Source: Limosilactobacillus reuteri (GTDB lineage Bacteria > Bacillota > Bacilli > Lactobacillales > Lactobacillaceae). From it: a stretch of 64,000 nt of DNA. Shown here one piece after another: positions 45,627 through 53,753 of this stretch (positions are counted from its first letter, which is position 1; every line of letters starts with the position of its first letter). Both the position numbers and the translations under genes were made by a program. The notes below the pieces were generated by a model that saw nothing but the letters and a program-made list of their open reading frames with translations, did no database searches and was not told the DNA's origin. Where the stretch lies: contig NZ_CP059275.1 in the NCBI RefSeq assembly GCF_013694365.1, positions 868,001 to 932,000 of the forward strand. Direction: 5' to 3'.

Positions 45627-46058
45627 ATGAACGTTATTAGCGAAATCCCATCATATTTAATTACGGTTACCGCTTCGGTAGCCTTTTTTATTGCCCTGAA
45701 ACTAATGCAAAACTTTATTCATGCCAAGGTTATCCATGCTAAAACCGAAACCTCCCGCGCCGCTTGGTCTTGTGCAGCTCAACTTGCAGATAACGCGGTT
45801 GCTTCTTTAGTCGGCAAAGACATGGCCGGTCACGAGAAGTTCCGACAAGCAACCGATATTGTCCAACAGGCACTCAAACAACAAGGTATCAAGAATATCG
45901 ACCTTAATGCCATCGAGACCCTTGTTCAATCAGCTTATGAAAAGTCCTCATTGACACCAACCGTTGATCCGACATCACAACAAGAACAACCAACTAAACC
46001 TGCTACTATTCCAGCCGGCCAAGCACCAGCAATTGATCCAATGAAAGGGGAAAAATAA
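45627..46058 (+). CDS. Phage holin, LL-H family
   Basis: 143 aa. One N-terminal membrane helix (YLITVTASVAFFIALKLM) followed by a helical, charged region and a Gln/Pro/Thr-rich tail, the pattern of LL-H-type holins. The 3' end AAAGGGGAAAAATAA supplies a ribosome binding site for the endolysin, its natural next gene, which here lies before it. Its ATGA start matches the ATGA end of the next gene, indicating a natural 4-base overlap. Confidence 0.82.
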   Translation: MNVISEIPSYLITVTASVAFFIALKLMQNFIHAKVIHAKTETSRAAWSCAAQLADNAVASLVGKDMAGHEKFRQATDIVQQALKQQGIKNIDLNAIETLVQSAYEKSSLTPTVDPTSQQEQPTKPATIPAGQAPAIDPMKGEK

Positions 46059-46361
46059 ATGCACATCTTTACAATCCATTCCTTCCTGAGTCTTAGTTGG
46101 GCCGAATGGGGATCTATTCTAGTAATTGGAACCGCAGTATTTGGCGGGGCGCATAAATTAATTGGTAATCTAATTGATAAAGTCCTTAATCCAATCAATC
46201 AGAATCTTCAAAAACTTAATAAGAACATTGAAGACTGGAACGAATGGCACAAACATGCCAATAAGAGATTTGAAAATGGCGATAAGCACTTTATTCGCCA
46301 CGATGAACAATTAAGAGATCATGAACGTCGAATTACAAATTTGGAGGAACAAAACAAATGA
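46059..46361 (+). CDS. Small phage membrane protein of the lysis module
   Basis: 100 aa. One membrane helix near residues 17-37 (WGSILVIGTAVFGGAHKLIG) followed by a long charged coiled coil (LNKNIEDWNEWHKHANKRF...ERRITNLEEQNK). This layout is common just before the holin in Lactobacillus prophages and resembles XhlA-like proteins. GGAGG at 46343-46347 precedes its terminal ATGA, where the holin natively starts. Confidence 0.7.
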   Translation: MHIFTIHSFLSLSWAEWGSILVIGTAVFGGAHKLIGNLIDKVLNPINQNLQKLNKNIEDWNEWHKHANKRFENGDKHFIRHDEQLRDHERRITNLEEQNK

Positions 46362-46964
46362 ATGTTATTGTTAGCTAACCAATCAGATTCTAATTCATCA
46401 ATTTTGGTTACAGTGCTTATAGCACTCATAAGTGGGGTTACGGCTTCTTTATTAACGGGTATTTTCACACTAATTAGTAGTTCTAAGGCGAGAGCTACTG
46501 AAACAAAAATAGCCAGAATGAAAACCGTTTCCGAATTAGTGTATGAGAATGAAATTGAGAATCTTAGTGAGTTAAAAAAGTATACGGTGAGGTTAGCAAA
46601 TGATATACATGAATATACATATCGACCAAGTGACCCTGTTGAATTAATGAAAATTGTTGGGGATCCAAAAAAGTATAATCAACGAATAAAAGTATTGGCA
46701 AGGAATATTCAAGAGGATATAGCGATGATTGATTTCTCACTATCAGTAACAACTAATAATAAGTTTAAAGATGAAGTGTTCTCTAATGCTGATGAACTTT
46801 TAAAAATTGCAAAAACAATTTTGGCCATTGATGATGATAAAGAAAAAGCGTACTTAGAGCAAATAAAGTTAAAAGAGAAAAATAGAAAATTCTTAGCTTC
46901 TGTTAATAATTATGTAGATGAACAACTAAGATTATTGCCAGCCATGATTAATAGCTTTAAATAG
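46362..46964 (+). CDS. Unknown membrane-anchored prophage protein
   Basis: 200 aa. One strong N-terminal membrane helix (SSILVTVLIALISGVTASLLTGIFTLI, about residues 12-38), then a mostly helical cytoplasmic region with many Lys, Glu and Asn. No family recognised. The gene is AT-rich compared with the tail and lysis genes around it. It lies, with 46965-47627, between the baseplate gene and the lysis module, a usual place for accessory genes. A role in superinfection exclusion is possible but unproven. Confidence 0.7.
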   Translation: MLLLANQSDSNSSILVTVLIALISGVTASLLTGIFTLISSSKARATETKIARMKTVSELVYENEIENLSELKKYTVRLANDIHEYTYRPSDPVELMKIVGDPKKYNQRIKVLARNIQEDIAMIDFSLSVTTNNKFKDEVFSNADELLKIAKTILAIDDDKEKAYLEQIKLKEKNRKFLASVNNYVDEQLRLLPAMINSFK

Positions 46965-47627
46965 ATGGAAAAGATGAAATGGGGAGAAAAAGTAGTTGAA
47001 GAGATATATCGTTTCAAGAATCATGAACAAAAATTACCAGCAATAGATGTTCAACTTGTAGCTTGGAAGTCAGGAAAAGTAGGATTAAAGATTACAAATT
47101 ATATAGGCAATCCTATACATTATGAAACCAAAATTATCTCTTTCTATAATAAAACCGGTGTTTATAATACATTTACTTTTATAATTCCTAAACTTGATTG
47201 TCTATTTACAACATTAAATAAAATCCGACCATTTAAAAAGGAGGCAGTGTATAATCCTAAAATTCTTAAAAATCAAGATACTGTTATTATTAGTATGCTT
47301 AAAAATAATGAAAGATTTAGAGAAGAAAATCCATTTAGAATTCCAGCATCATTAGATACAGCCTATGCTAATACCTCTAATAATAAAATTACAAGTGATT
47401 TTCGCAGAATTCTTTTGTTAAAAGATTCTACAAGTGGTAATACATACGTTTATATATTATCATTACATAATCAACGTTTTGTTTTGATAAAACGAAAGTA
47501 CGGAATAATGATGTATGCAAAACCACTTATTTTTACGAATAAAGAATCTAAAAACGTTGAAATATACGATGTAAAAAGTTTGATAGATAAAAGCAAGAAT
47601 ATTGATGAATCAGCATTAGAATATTAA
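46965..47627 (+). CDS. Unknown prophage accessory protein
   Basis: 220 aa, soluble, Lys/Asn/Ile-rich, with several beta-like stretches (TNYIGNPIHYETKIISFY; NTYVYILSLHNQRFVLIKRKYG). No known motif or domain. AT-rich codon use like its neighbour 46362-46964 and unlike the phage structural genes. Natively it follows the baseplate gene. Confidence 0.65.
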   Translation: MEKMKWGEKVVEEIYRFKNHEQKLPAIDVQLVAWKSGKVGLKITNYIGNPIHYETKIISFYNKTGVYNTFTFIIPKLDCLFTTLNKIRPFKKEAVYNPKILKNQDTVIISMLKNNERFREENPFRIPASLDTAYANTSNNKITSDFRRILLLKDSTSGNTYVYILSLHNQRFVLIKRKYGIMMYAKPLIFTNKESKNVEIYDVKSLIDKSKNIDESALEY

Positions 47628-49949
47628 ATGCAAACACAGGTCGTAACTTTAGATGTCTTAAAACCAATCGGGACCACTGTTGACCTATCCGATAGTTTTA
47701 ATGCTCGAGTAGGGGACAAGATGACTCCCTTTCAATTATTTATTACTGAAGGTGGTGTGGCCAAAGATCTTAAGGGAATACATCCGGAACTAGAAGCCGA
47801 AGTCGGCAATGGTGCTTTACGTAATGGCGTAGCAGTCATGGCCGCTGGTGCTAAGGGCGTTCACTGGGTCGGTAGTACCAATAATGTCACTGGCTATAAT
47901 CAATTAACCTTAGCTTTCCCAGCCGAAGTATTTCCCCAATCCGGTTTCTGCTACGGTCATTTAATCCTAGCCAATGACGCCGGCGTCCGCGAAACATCCG
48001 TTGACATCTGGTTCCAAGTCCTTGATGGCACACCATTAATGGGACTAGTTGCGGATCATTATGATTCAGAATTGCAACTGGAATTAGCAAAGGCAAAGAA
48101 TGCTAATGACCAGTTTTCTCAGGAAATGCGAAAAACGTATGGCTTGGAAGTAACGGCAGCTGAAAATGCCTTAATTCAAGCTACAAATCACCTAAATAGT
48201 CTTGCAGCTACTGCCGGTGATATTGAAGCAAAAATTAAGGCAAATGATATTGCAACGAAAACCGAACTGGCGAATACTCAGCGTGATATTACAACCACCT
48301 TAGCACAAGTAGCTATTAATCCAGAAGCTTTTGATACGTTATCCGCACTACAACAAACATATCCTAATGGGAAGGCTGGATTGTTTATAGTTGCTGAAAA
48401 TGATCATAAGTATATGTATATTGATCATACATGGAAGGATTGTGGCCCCTTTGTTGGTGCTGGTCTTTTAGATAAAAGTGTTAATGTTAATAAGTTAAGT
48501 CAAGTCCTTCAAGATTCATTAGTCCCAACTGTTGAAGAAGTACCGATTACTGGGCAATGGAGTGGCTACGTTTCAATTCAGACAGGACATAATGTTGACA
48601 ATGATGATACTTATTATTCTGATGCTATTCCGGTAACACCAGGAGAGGTTTATTTAGTCAATGGAACGACATACTTTGATGCTCGAACAGTTATTTTATG
48701 GGACACTAAGGAAAATATCGTTGGATACTTTCCACAGTCTTTAACGGATAAAGAACTTGATTCAAAGCAAGCGTTTATATTTGCTATTCCGCAAGGCGCT
48801 ATAACTATGTATATCAACACTAAAAAGGGGAATGGTAATGAACGCCATCTTTACAAAGTAAAGAATTTTGATCGAGTTCAAGATGCCACAACAGATTTTG
48901 TTTCATCTGTTGTTAATGGTAAGCAGGCAAAATGTCAGCCGGTAAAATTGACTAAATGTAATAATGATGGTTATTGGCAGTATCAATACGGTTATTACCA
49001 ATACGATACTGATGGAACAACGAAGGTAGTCGGGTACAATCAAATTTCTATTAAACCGTTTGAAACCTATCGAATTAAGGGTAACTCCTACTTCGAAGCT
49101 AATCTATATAATATCTATGATTATGCAGGTCGATTGATTGAAAGTTTTCCTAATAATAATTTAGATGCGCAATTCTATGATCAAACTTTTACCGTTCCTT
49201 ATAATGGTGCTTTCCTGAAAGTTAACCAGCACAAAGATGGCCCTGAGGTTGCCTTAGAAAAAGTAATCGAATGGCACGATAAATCACCAATTGCTGGTAA
49301 GAAATGGGTTGCCATTGGTGATAGTTGGACGGCTGCCAACACTTTAGGGAATACAGTAGCTAATTACACTAATTATGTGGCAGATCGGCTAGGTGTAACT
49401 ATGGTTAACGCTGGTGTTGGTGGTACTGGCTATGTCGCTCAAAATGGTAACTATGGAGATCAATTCTATAATCGACAAATTCCTGCTGATGGTGATGCTT
49501 ATACAATCCTTGGAAGTTTTAATGATGTATTCGTTGATGGCTTTAAATTCGGTGATGTTCGCGATACAGATAAATTAACTCTCTGGGGTGGTATGAAAGC
49601 TACACTAGACCACATCTGGTCAATTAAAGATGATGCAGCAGTTGGCATCATCGCTCCCGGGCCTTGGGGTGCATTCAATCCTCAAAATGAAAATAACTGG
49701 GATAAACTCAATATGAAAGCTAGTGAGATTGGGGAACAGTATGTGGCTACAATGAAGAAGTTTTCAGATTACTACTCATTGCCATTCCTTGATTTGTATC
49801 ATCAATCGGGATTACGGCCGTGGGATCCTAGCTTTGTAGCAAAGTATTATCATGGTACAAGTGACACTGATAGTACGCATCCTAATACCAATGGTCATCG
49901 GATTTTTGCACCGAAAATCATAGATTATCTCAGTAAATTATTTAACTAA
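47628..49949 (+). CDS. Phage baseplate protein with BppU N-terminus and SGNH esterase domain
   Basis: 773 aa. The N-terminal 140 residues resemble the BppU upper-baseplate domain (DVLKPIGTTVDLSDSFNARVG). A helical stalk follows (about 145-240), then two related beta-rich segments each containing a YDTDGTT/PGEVYLVNG-like pattern. The C-terminus from residue 560 is an SGNH hydrolase: Ser566 in IGDSW, Gly598, Asn632 in GSFND, and Asp748/His751 in DSTHPNTNGH. It likely binds and deacylates cell-wall polysaccharide or teichoic acid during adsorption. Confidence 0.85.
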   Translation: MQTQVVTLDVLKPIGTTVDLSDSFNARVGDKMTPFQLFITEGGVAKDLKGIHPELEAEVGNGALRNGVAVMAAGAKGVHWVGSTNNVTGYNQLTLAFPAEVFPQSGFCYGHLILANDAGVRETSVDIWFQVLDGTPLMGLVADHYDSELQLELAKAKNANDQFSQEMRKTYGLEVTAAENALIQATNHLNSLAATAGDIEAKIKANDIATKTELANTQRDITTTLAQVAINPEAFDTLSALQQTYPNGKAGLFIVAENDHKYMYIDHTWKDCGPFVGAGLLDKSVNVNKLSQVLQDSLVPTVEEVPITGQWSGYVSIQTGHNVDNDDTYYSDAIPVTPGEVYLVNGTTYFDARTVILWDTKENIVGYFPQSLTDKELDSKQAFIFAIPQGAITMYINTKKGNGNERHLYKVKNFDRVQDATTDFVSSVVNGKQAKCQPVKLTKCNNDGYWQYQYGYYQYDTDGTTKVVGYNQISIKPFETYRIKGNSYFEANLYNIYDYAGRLIESFPNNNLDAQFYDQTFTVPYNGAFLKVNQHKDGPEVALEKVIEWHDKSPIAGKKWVAIGDSWTAANTLGNTVANYTNYVADRLGVTMVNAGVGGTGYVAQNGNYGDQFYNRQIPADGDAYTILGSFNDVFVDGFKFGDVRDTDKLTLWGGMKATLDHIWSIKDDAAVGIIAPGPWGAFNPQNENNWDKLNMKASEIGEQYVATMKKFSDYYSLPFLDLYHQSGLRPWDPSFVAKYYHGTSDTDSTHPNTNGHRIFAPKIIDYLSKLFN

Positions 49950-50387
49950 ATGGGAGAAACTAATAATCTCAAATATATTGAAGAAACATCGCCACAAGCA
50001 TTGATTGACGTGCTTAATTTCGATTTTGAGCAGACGGCCAATCACTATAATTCTTTCTGCCAGCTCATCAATGACCGGTTAGCGATTCGTAATTCATTGC
50101 ATTACAATCACAGCTCAATTGATCCTGATTTCAATCGCAGAACTCGACTTGACTTGATAAAAAATATCCGTGATTTGAACCAGGCCTTTAATAAGCTCGC
50201 AAGTCTGCTTAATCAATCGCCATTCAGAAAGGTAGATAAAGGGCGGATTATTCCTTATGACTTCACTGCTTGGATTGATGTCGGCATTAAACTAACGAAA
50301 GAGCAAATCAACGACTACATCAAGCAAGTCGAAAACGTCCTAAAAGAATTATTTGATTTCAAAATAAAATATCGTCTTAACGACTAA
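49950..50387 (+). CDS. Unknown phage tail-region protein
   Basis: 145 aa, soluble and helical, no recognised domain. It lies between the tail endopeptidase and the baseplate gene, where phages of this group often have small unrecognised tail-tip proteins. The Tyr/Asp-rich TAWIDVGIKLTKEQINDYIKQ near the end is the most regular helix. Confidence 0.7.
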   Translation: MGETNNLKYIEETSPQALIDVLNFDFEQTANHYNSFCQLINDRLAIRNSLHYNHSSIDPDFNRRTRLDLIKNIRDLNQAFNKLASLLNQSPFRKVDKGRIIPYDFTAWIDVGIKLTKEQINDYIKQVENVLKELFDFKIKYRLND

Positions 50388-52910
50388 TTGATGACACCTC
50401 ATAAAGAGACAACTAAGGAGCCGATTGGAGACATTATTCTCTGGCCAACAATGCAAAGCGAATGGTCTAAGAATTCGACCTTTCAATTGACTTTCTCAGT
50501 ATTTGACTATGATTCAGCATTGTATGATCCGCTAGATGTTGAAAGTTCGATTGTGCTTGAGGGACAGGAATATATCGTAAAAAATTGTGTTGAAAACTTT
50601 GATACGAACACGAAAAATATCACTGCCTGGCATGTCTATAATGAGATTAGTCGAATTTATAAACGAAGTGACCTTACCTTGAATAACAATCAGGATAGTA
50701 ATGCTAGTAAGGATCAGTCTTATGGAGTTGAGGACTTACTAAAGGCATGGATTGATGGCAATAAGCTAGGCTTTAGCTATGAAGTTCATGGTAATTTTGA
50801 TAAACAATCAACTCCTAAGTTTGATAGTGGCAGTGGTAAAGAGATGCTTAGTAAGATTACTGAGTTATGGCCAAGTGCAGTTATATATCCAGACAACAAG
50901 AAGATACGGGTGTATTCAGAAGATGAGTTCTATAAGGATAATGGTCGAGTGATTGATTTTCCGAGGGATGCAAAGTCAGTTAAAACTACTCGGGACAGTC
51001 AATCAATTATTAACATGATTCGTTGTGTTGGTGGTAAGCATGAGGTTCAGCACACTGTTTATACCGGAACAGGTGGAACTAATGCTAATGGGCCAACTGA
51101 GCCAGTTAATGGTGATTGGACACCAGTTATTCAGTATGCTGCTAGCCTTTATGGAATAAAGCCAAATGATCAGCAGCTTAATGTTTTACGGGCACAAATT
51201 CGTTTGGAATCGGGCGGTCGGGAAGATGCTCAACAGCCTGGAGCTGATCCAGATGGTGATGGCTCTGGTCCGGCACTTGGGTTACTTCAATTTAAACAAC
51301 GAACTTTTAATTATTATTGTCGAGAACCGTATACTAATGTTAAATGTGGCTTTGATACGTTAGTTACGTTCTTCAATATTCCTAATGCGCTAGGACAAAT
51401 TAATGGTGTTACTGGTTGGAGTCCTCATGGTGCCCCAATCACGAAAGATAAATTGATCATTTCACCACCTAATCCGTGGGGATGGCCTTTTCCAGATGTT
51501 GGAGAAGGTCATTTTTCATTGGGGCAAACTTTTGGAACACACCCTCAAGATGGAGTAGGGCGAACTAATGGTTTTCACGATGGCCTTGATTTTGGTTCTG
51601 TCGATCATCCTGGACGCGATGTTCATGCGATTCATGGTGGAAAAGTCCAGGATATTGGATACATTGCTGGACTGGAAAACTATATAACTATTGTGTCGAA
51701 TGATTATTTAATTTGCTACCAGGAAGCATTTTTGAATCGAGGAGATATTACTGTTCAAGTTGGGCAAGAAGTTAAAACGGGGGATGTCATTGGCCACCGT
51801 GATACTAGCCATCTTCATATCGGAATTACTAAGCAAAAGAATTTAATGACTGCATTGAAAAGTGCCTGGTCAAATGATGGAACCTGGCTTGATCCCTTAC
51901 AAGTTATACGTGATGGTATCGGTGGTAAAGAAACTAATGATACTGTCGGGAATGATACAACTACAGAATCACAAGAAGAGTATTACTTCCAACCGTTTAT
52001 GGTAGTTGATCAAAAGTCAATTGACGAATGGGGAGAACATCCTGGGCCTGATCTTGTTGATGAAAGATTTCAAGATGCAGATGCAATGCGTAAATATGCC
52101 TTAACTACTCTTAAACCTGATCCAGATTTAAATATTGAAGTCACGCTTCAGGGGAATTCATTTGTACCTGTTGCCGGTGAAATTCTAAGGGTGCTTGCGC
52201 GTGATAAATATTCAGGTAGTTATAAGACCGTTGGCTATACGATTTATCCGGAAGCTAAGGGACAAGATAATCAGATTACGTTAAATAATTCAAAAACGAC
52301 TATTTTAGATTATCAAAACCAGAAAGCTAAACGTCTGCAGGAAGCTCTTGAAGAACAACGACTTCGGATTAGTGGATTAGCAAATAGCATGGATCAGCAA
52401 TCCAAGTCATTAACGCAAGTCGTGAATGATAAGAAAGAGACGGATAAGAATATGGAAGCAGTAGACCAGAATATTTACTGGATGCAAAATGGTCAGCATA
52501 ATTTAGTAACTACGATGACCGGCGGAACTGCTTCCAGCGAAAAATATAATGACAGTCCAGTACTTGAGGTAGAGCAAGGCACTCTCAGAAGCAATGAATT
52601 TAACCTCAACGGTGCCTCCTCCATCTCAAGTTGTCTCATGGCTAAGTTAAACGCGACTGATAATTCAATTTACGCCACTACTTATGTCGAGTTCCTAAAA
52701 AGCGATGGTAGTTCTGCTGGCAAGTCGAATGTTGTCTATATCGTCAATAACGGCGCTTGGCAATCCGCCGGCACAGTCAATATTAAGATTCCAGCCGGAA
52801 CTACTAAAGGAAGATTAATTTTCGATGTTTCCGGATCTGGTAAGGCATACGTATCACGGGCTCAAGTAAATCTAGGTTATAGAGTGACGGATTGGGGAAG
52901 TTTGAAGTGA
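50388..52910 (+). CDS. Tail-associated lysin (Tal) with lysozyme-like and M23 peptidase domains
   Basis: 840 aa. The N-terminal 230 residues match the prophage endopeptidase tail family. Residues about 242-335 resemble a lytic transglycosylase/lysozyme-like domain with Glu274 in RLESGG and a GLLQF motif. Residues about 380-500 form an M23 endopeptidase with His397 and Asp401 in FHDGLDFG and His475/His477 in HLHIG. A long coiled coil (QEALEEQRLRISGLAN) and a beta-rich C-terminus follow. It would open the wall during DNA entry. TTG start directly followed by ATG; which is used is unclear. Confidence 0.88.
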   Translation: MMTPHKETTKEPIGDIILWPTMQSEWSKNSTFQLTFSVFDYDSALYDPLDVESSIVLEGQEYIVKNCVENFDTNTKNITAWHVYNEISRIYKRSDLTLNNNQDSNASKDQSYGVEDLLKAWIDGNKLGFSYEVHGNFDKQSTPKFDSGSGKEMLSKITELWPSAVIYPDNKKIRVYSEDEFYKDNGRVIDFPRDAKSVKTTRDSQSIINMIRCVGGKHEVQHTVYTGTGGTNANGPTEPVNGDWTPVIQYAASLYGIKPNDQQLNVLRAQIRLESGGREDAQQPGADPDGDGSGPALGLLQFKQRTFNYYCREPYTNVKCGFDTLVTFFNIPNALGQINGVTGWSPHGAPITKDKLIISPPNPWGWPFPDVGEGHFSLGQTFGTHPQDGVGRTNGFHDGLDFGSVDHPGRDVHAIHGGKVQDIGYIAGLENYITIVSNDYLICYQEAFLNRGDITVQVGQEVKTGDVIGHRDTSHLHIGITKQKNLMTALKSAWSNDGTWLDPLQVIRDGIGGKETNDTVGNDTTTESQEEYYFQPFMVVDQKSIDEWGEHPGPDLVDERFQDADAMRKYALTTLKPDPDLNIEVTLQGNSFVPVAGEILRVLARDKYSGSYKTVGYTIYPEAKGQDNQITLNNSKTTILDYQNQKAKRLQEALEEQRLRISGLANSMDQQSKSLTQVVNDKKETDKNMEAVDQNIYWMQNGQHNLVTTMTGGTASSEKYNDSPVLEVEQGTLRSNEFNLNGASSISSCLMAKLNATDNSIYATTYVEFLKSDGSSAGKSNVVYIVNNGAWQSAGTVNIKIPAGTTKGRLIFDVSGSGKAYVSRAQVNLGYRVTDWGSLK

Positions 52911-53753
52911 GTGGTCGTAATCGCTGTAAACATTCTTTACATTAAAATCGATGATCAAAAAGAAGTGGCCAGCACAGATATTACTGACCACTTAACTTTT
53001 CTTGGCTTAACTGAATCGCCTAGTATTGTTAATAATTACCGTGATGATTCCCAACAAGATGGTCAAATTTGGAGTTATTCCCGTTATGGCCAAACGACGA
53101 TCACCGCTAAGTTCTTATTACAGTTCTTTGATCGAAAAGACTTTAAGATGGCAAAGCATGAGATTTATCGTGTCTTTGCACAAAAAGGAATCTTTAGGTT
53201 AAGAACAGGAGTTGAGCCGGATATTGTCCGTTACTGTCGGGCTAGTTCTTTTGAGATTAAAAGCGAACCAGAAGAAGTTAACTATTGTACGTTTGAAGTG
53301 CCTTTCGAAAATCCTAGTGGGATGCGATTTAGTAAATTGCATACGGATGAGATGAAAGATGAGGATTTCTCAGACTTGAATATGAACATGGATGAGGAAA
53401 CTCCTTCATACCATTTCAAAGGCCAGAATAAGTTTTCTATCCTTAATGATAGTGATATTACAATCGATCCTGTTGAACAGCGTCATGATCTAAAAATTAC
53501 TATTAAGCATAATGGTGGAAAATTCACGGTAAAGAATACAACTACTAATACTTCTTGGACGTACAATCAAAATCTATCTGGAAACGATACTCTCTTGTTA
53601 AAGGGACGCCGAACATTTAAGAATAACAATCCGGATAGTGCCAATACCGATTATGGGTATATTACTTTAGCGCCTGGAAAGAATAACTTTGAAGTTACTG
53701 GTGCAGATGACTTGGAAATTACATTTAGTTTCCCATTTATGTATCTTGGTTAG
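52911..53753 (+). CDS. Distal tail protein (Dit)
   Basis: 280 aa, GTG start. The hub protein that joins tail tube to tail tip in siphophages. An N-terminal beta domain with a GLTESPSIVNNYRDDSQQDG-like loop and the segment TTITAKFLLQFFDRKDFKMAKHEIYR fit Dit proteins, and the position between tape measure and Tal is the standard one. The C-terminal 110 residues form a beta-sandwich. Confidence 0.85.
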   Translation: MVVIAVNILYIKIDDQKEVASTDITDHLTFLGLTESPSIVNNYRDDSQQDGQIWSYSRYGQTTITAKFLLQFFDRKDFKMAKHEIYRVFAQKGIFRLRTGVEPDIVRYCRASSFEIKSEPEEVNYCTFEVPFENPSGMRFSKLHTDEMKDEDFSDLNMNMDEETPSYHFKGQNKFSILNDSDITIDPVEQRHDLKITIKHNGGKFTVKNTTTNTSWTYNQNLSGNDTLLLKGRRTFKNNNPDSANTDYGYITLAPGKNNFEVTGADDLEITFSFPFMYLG

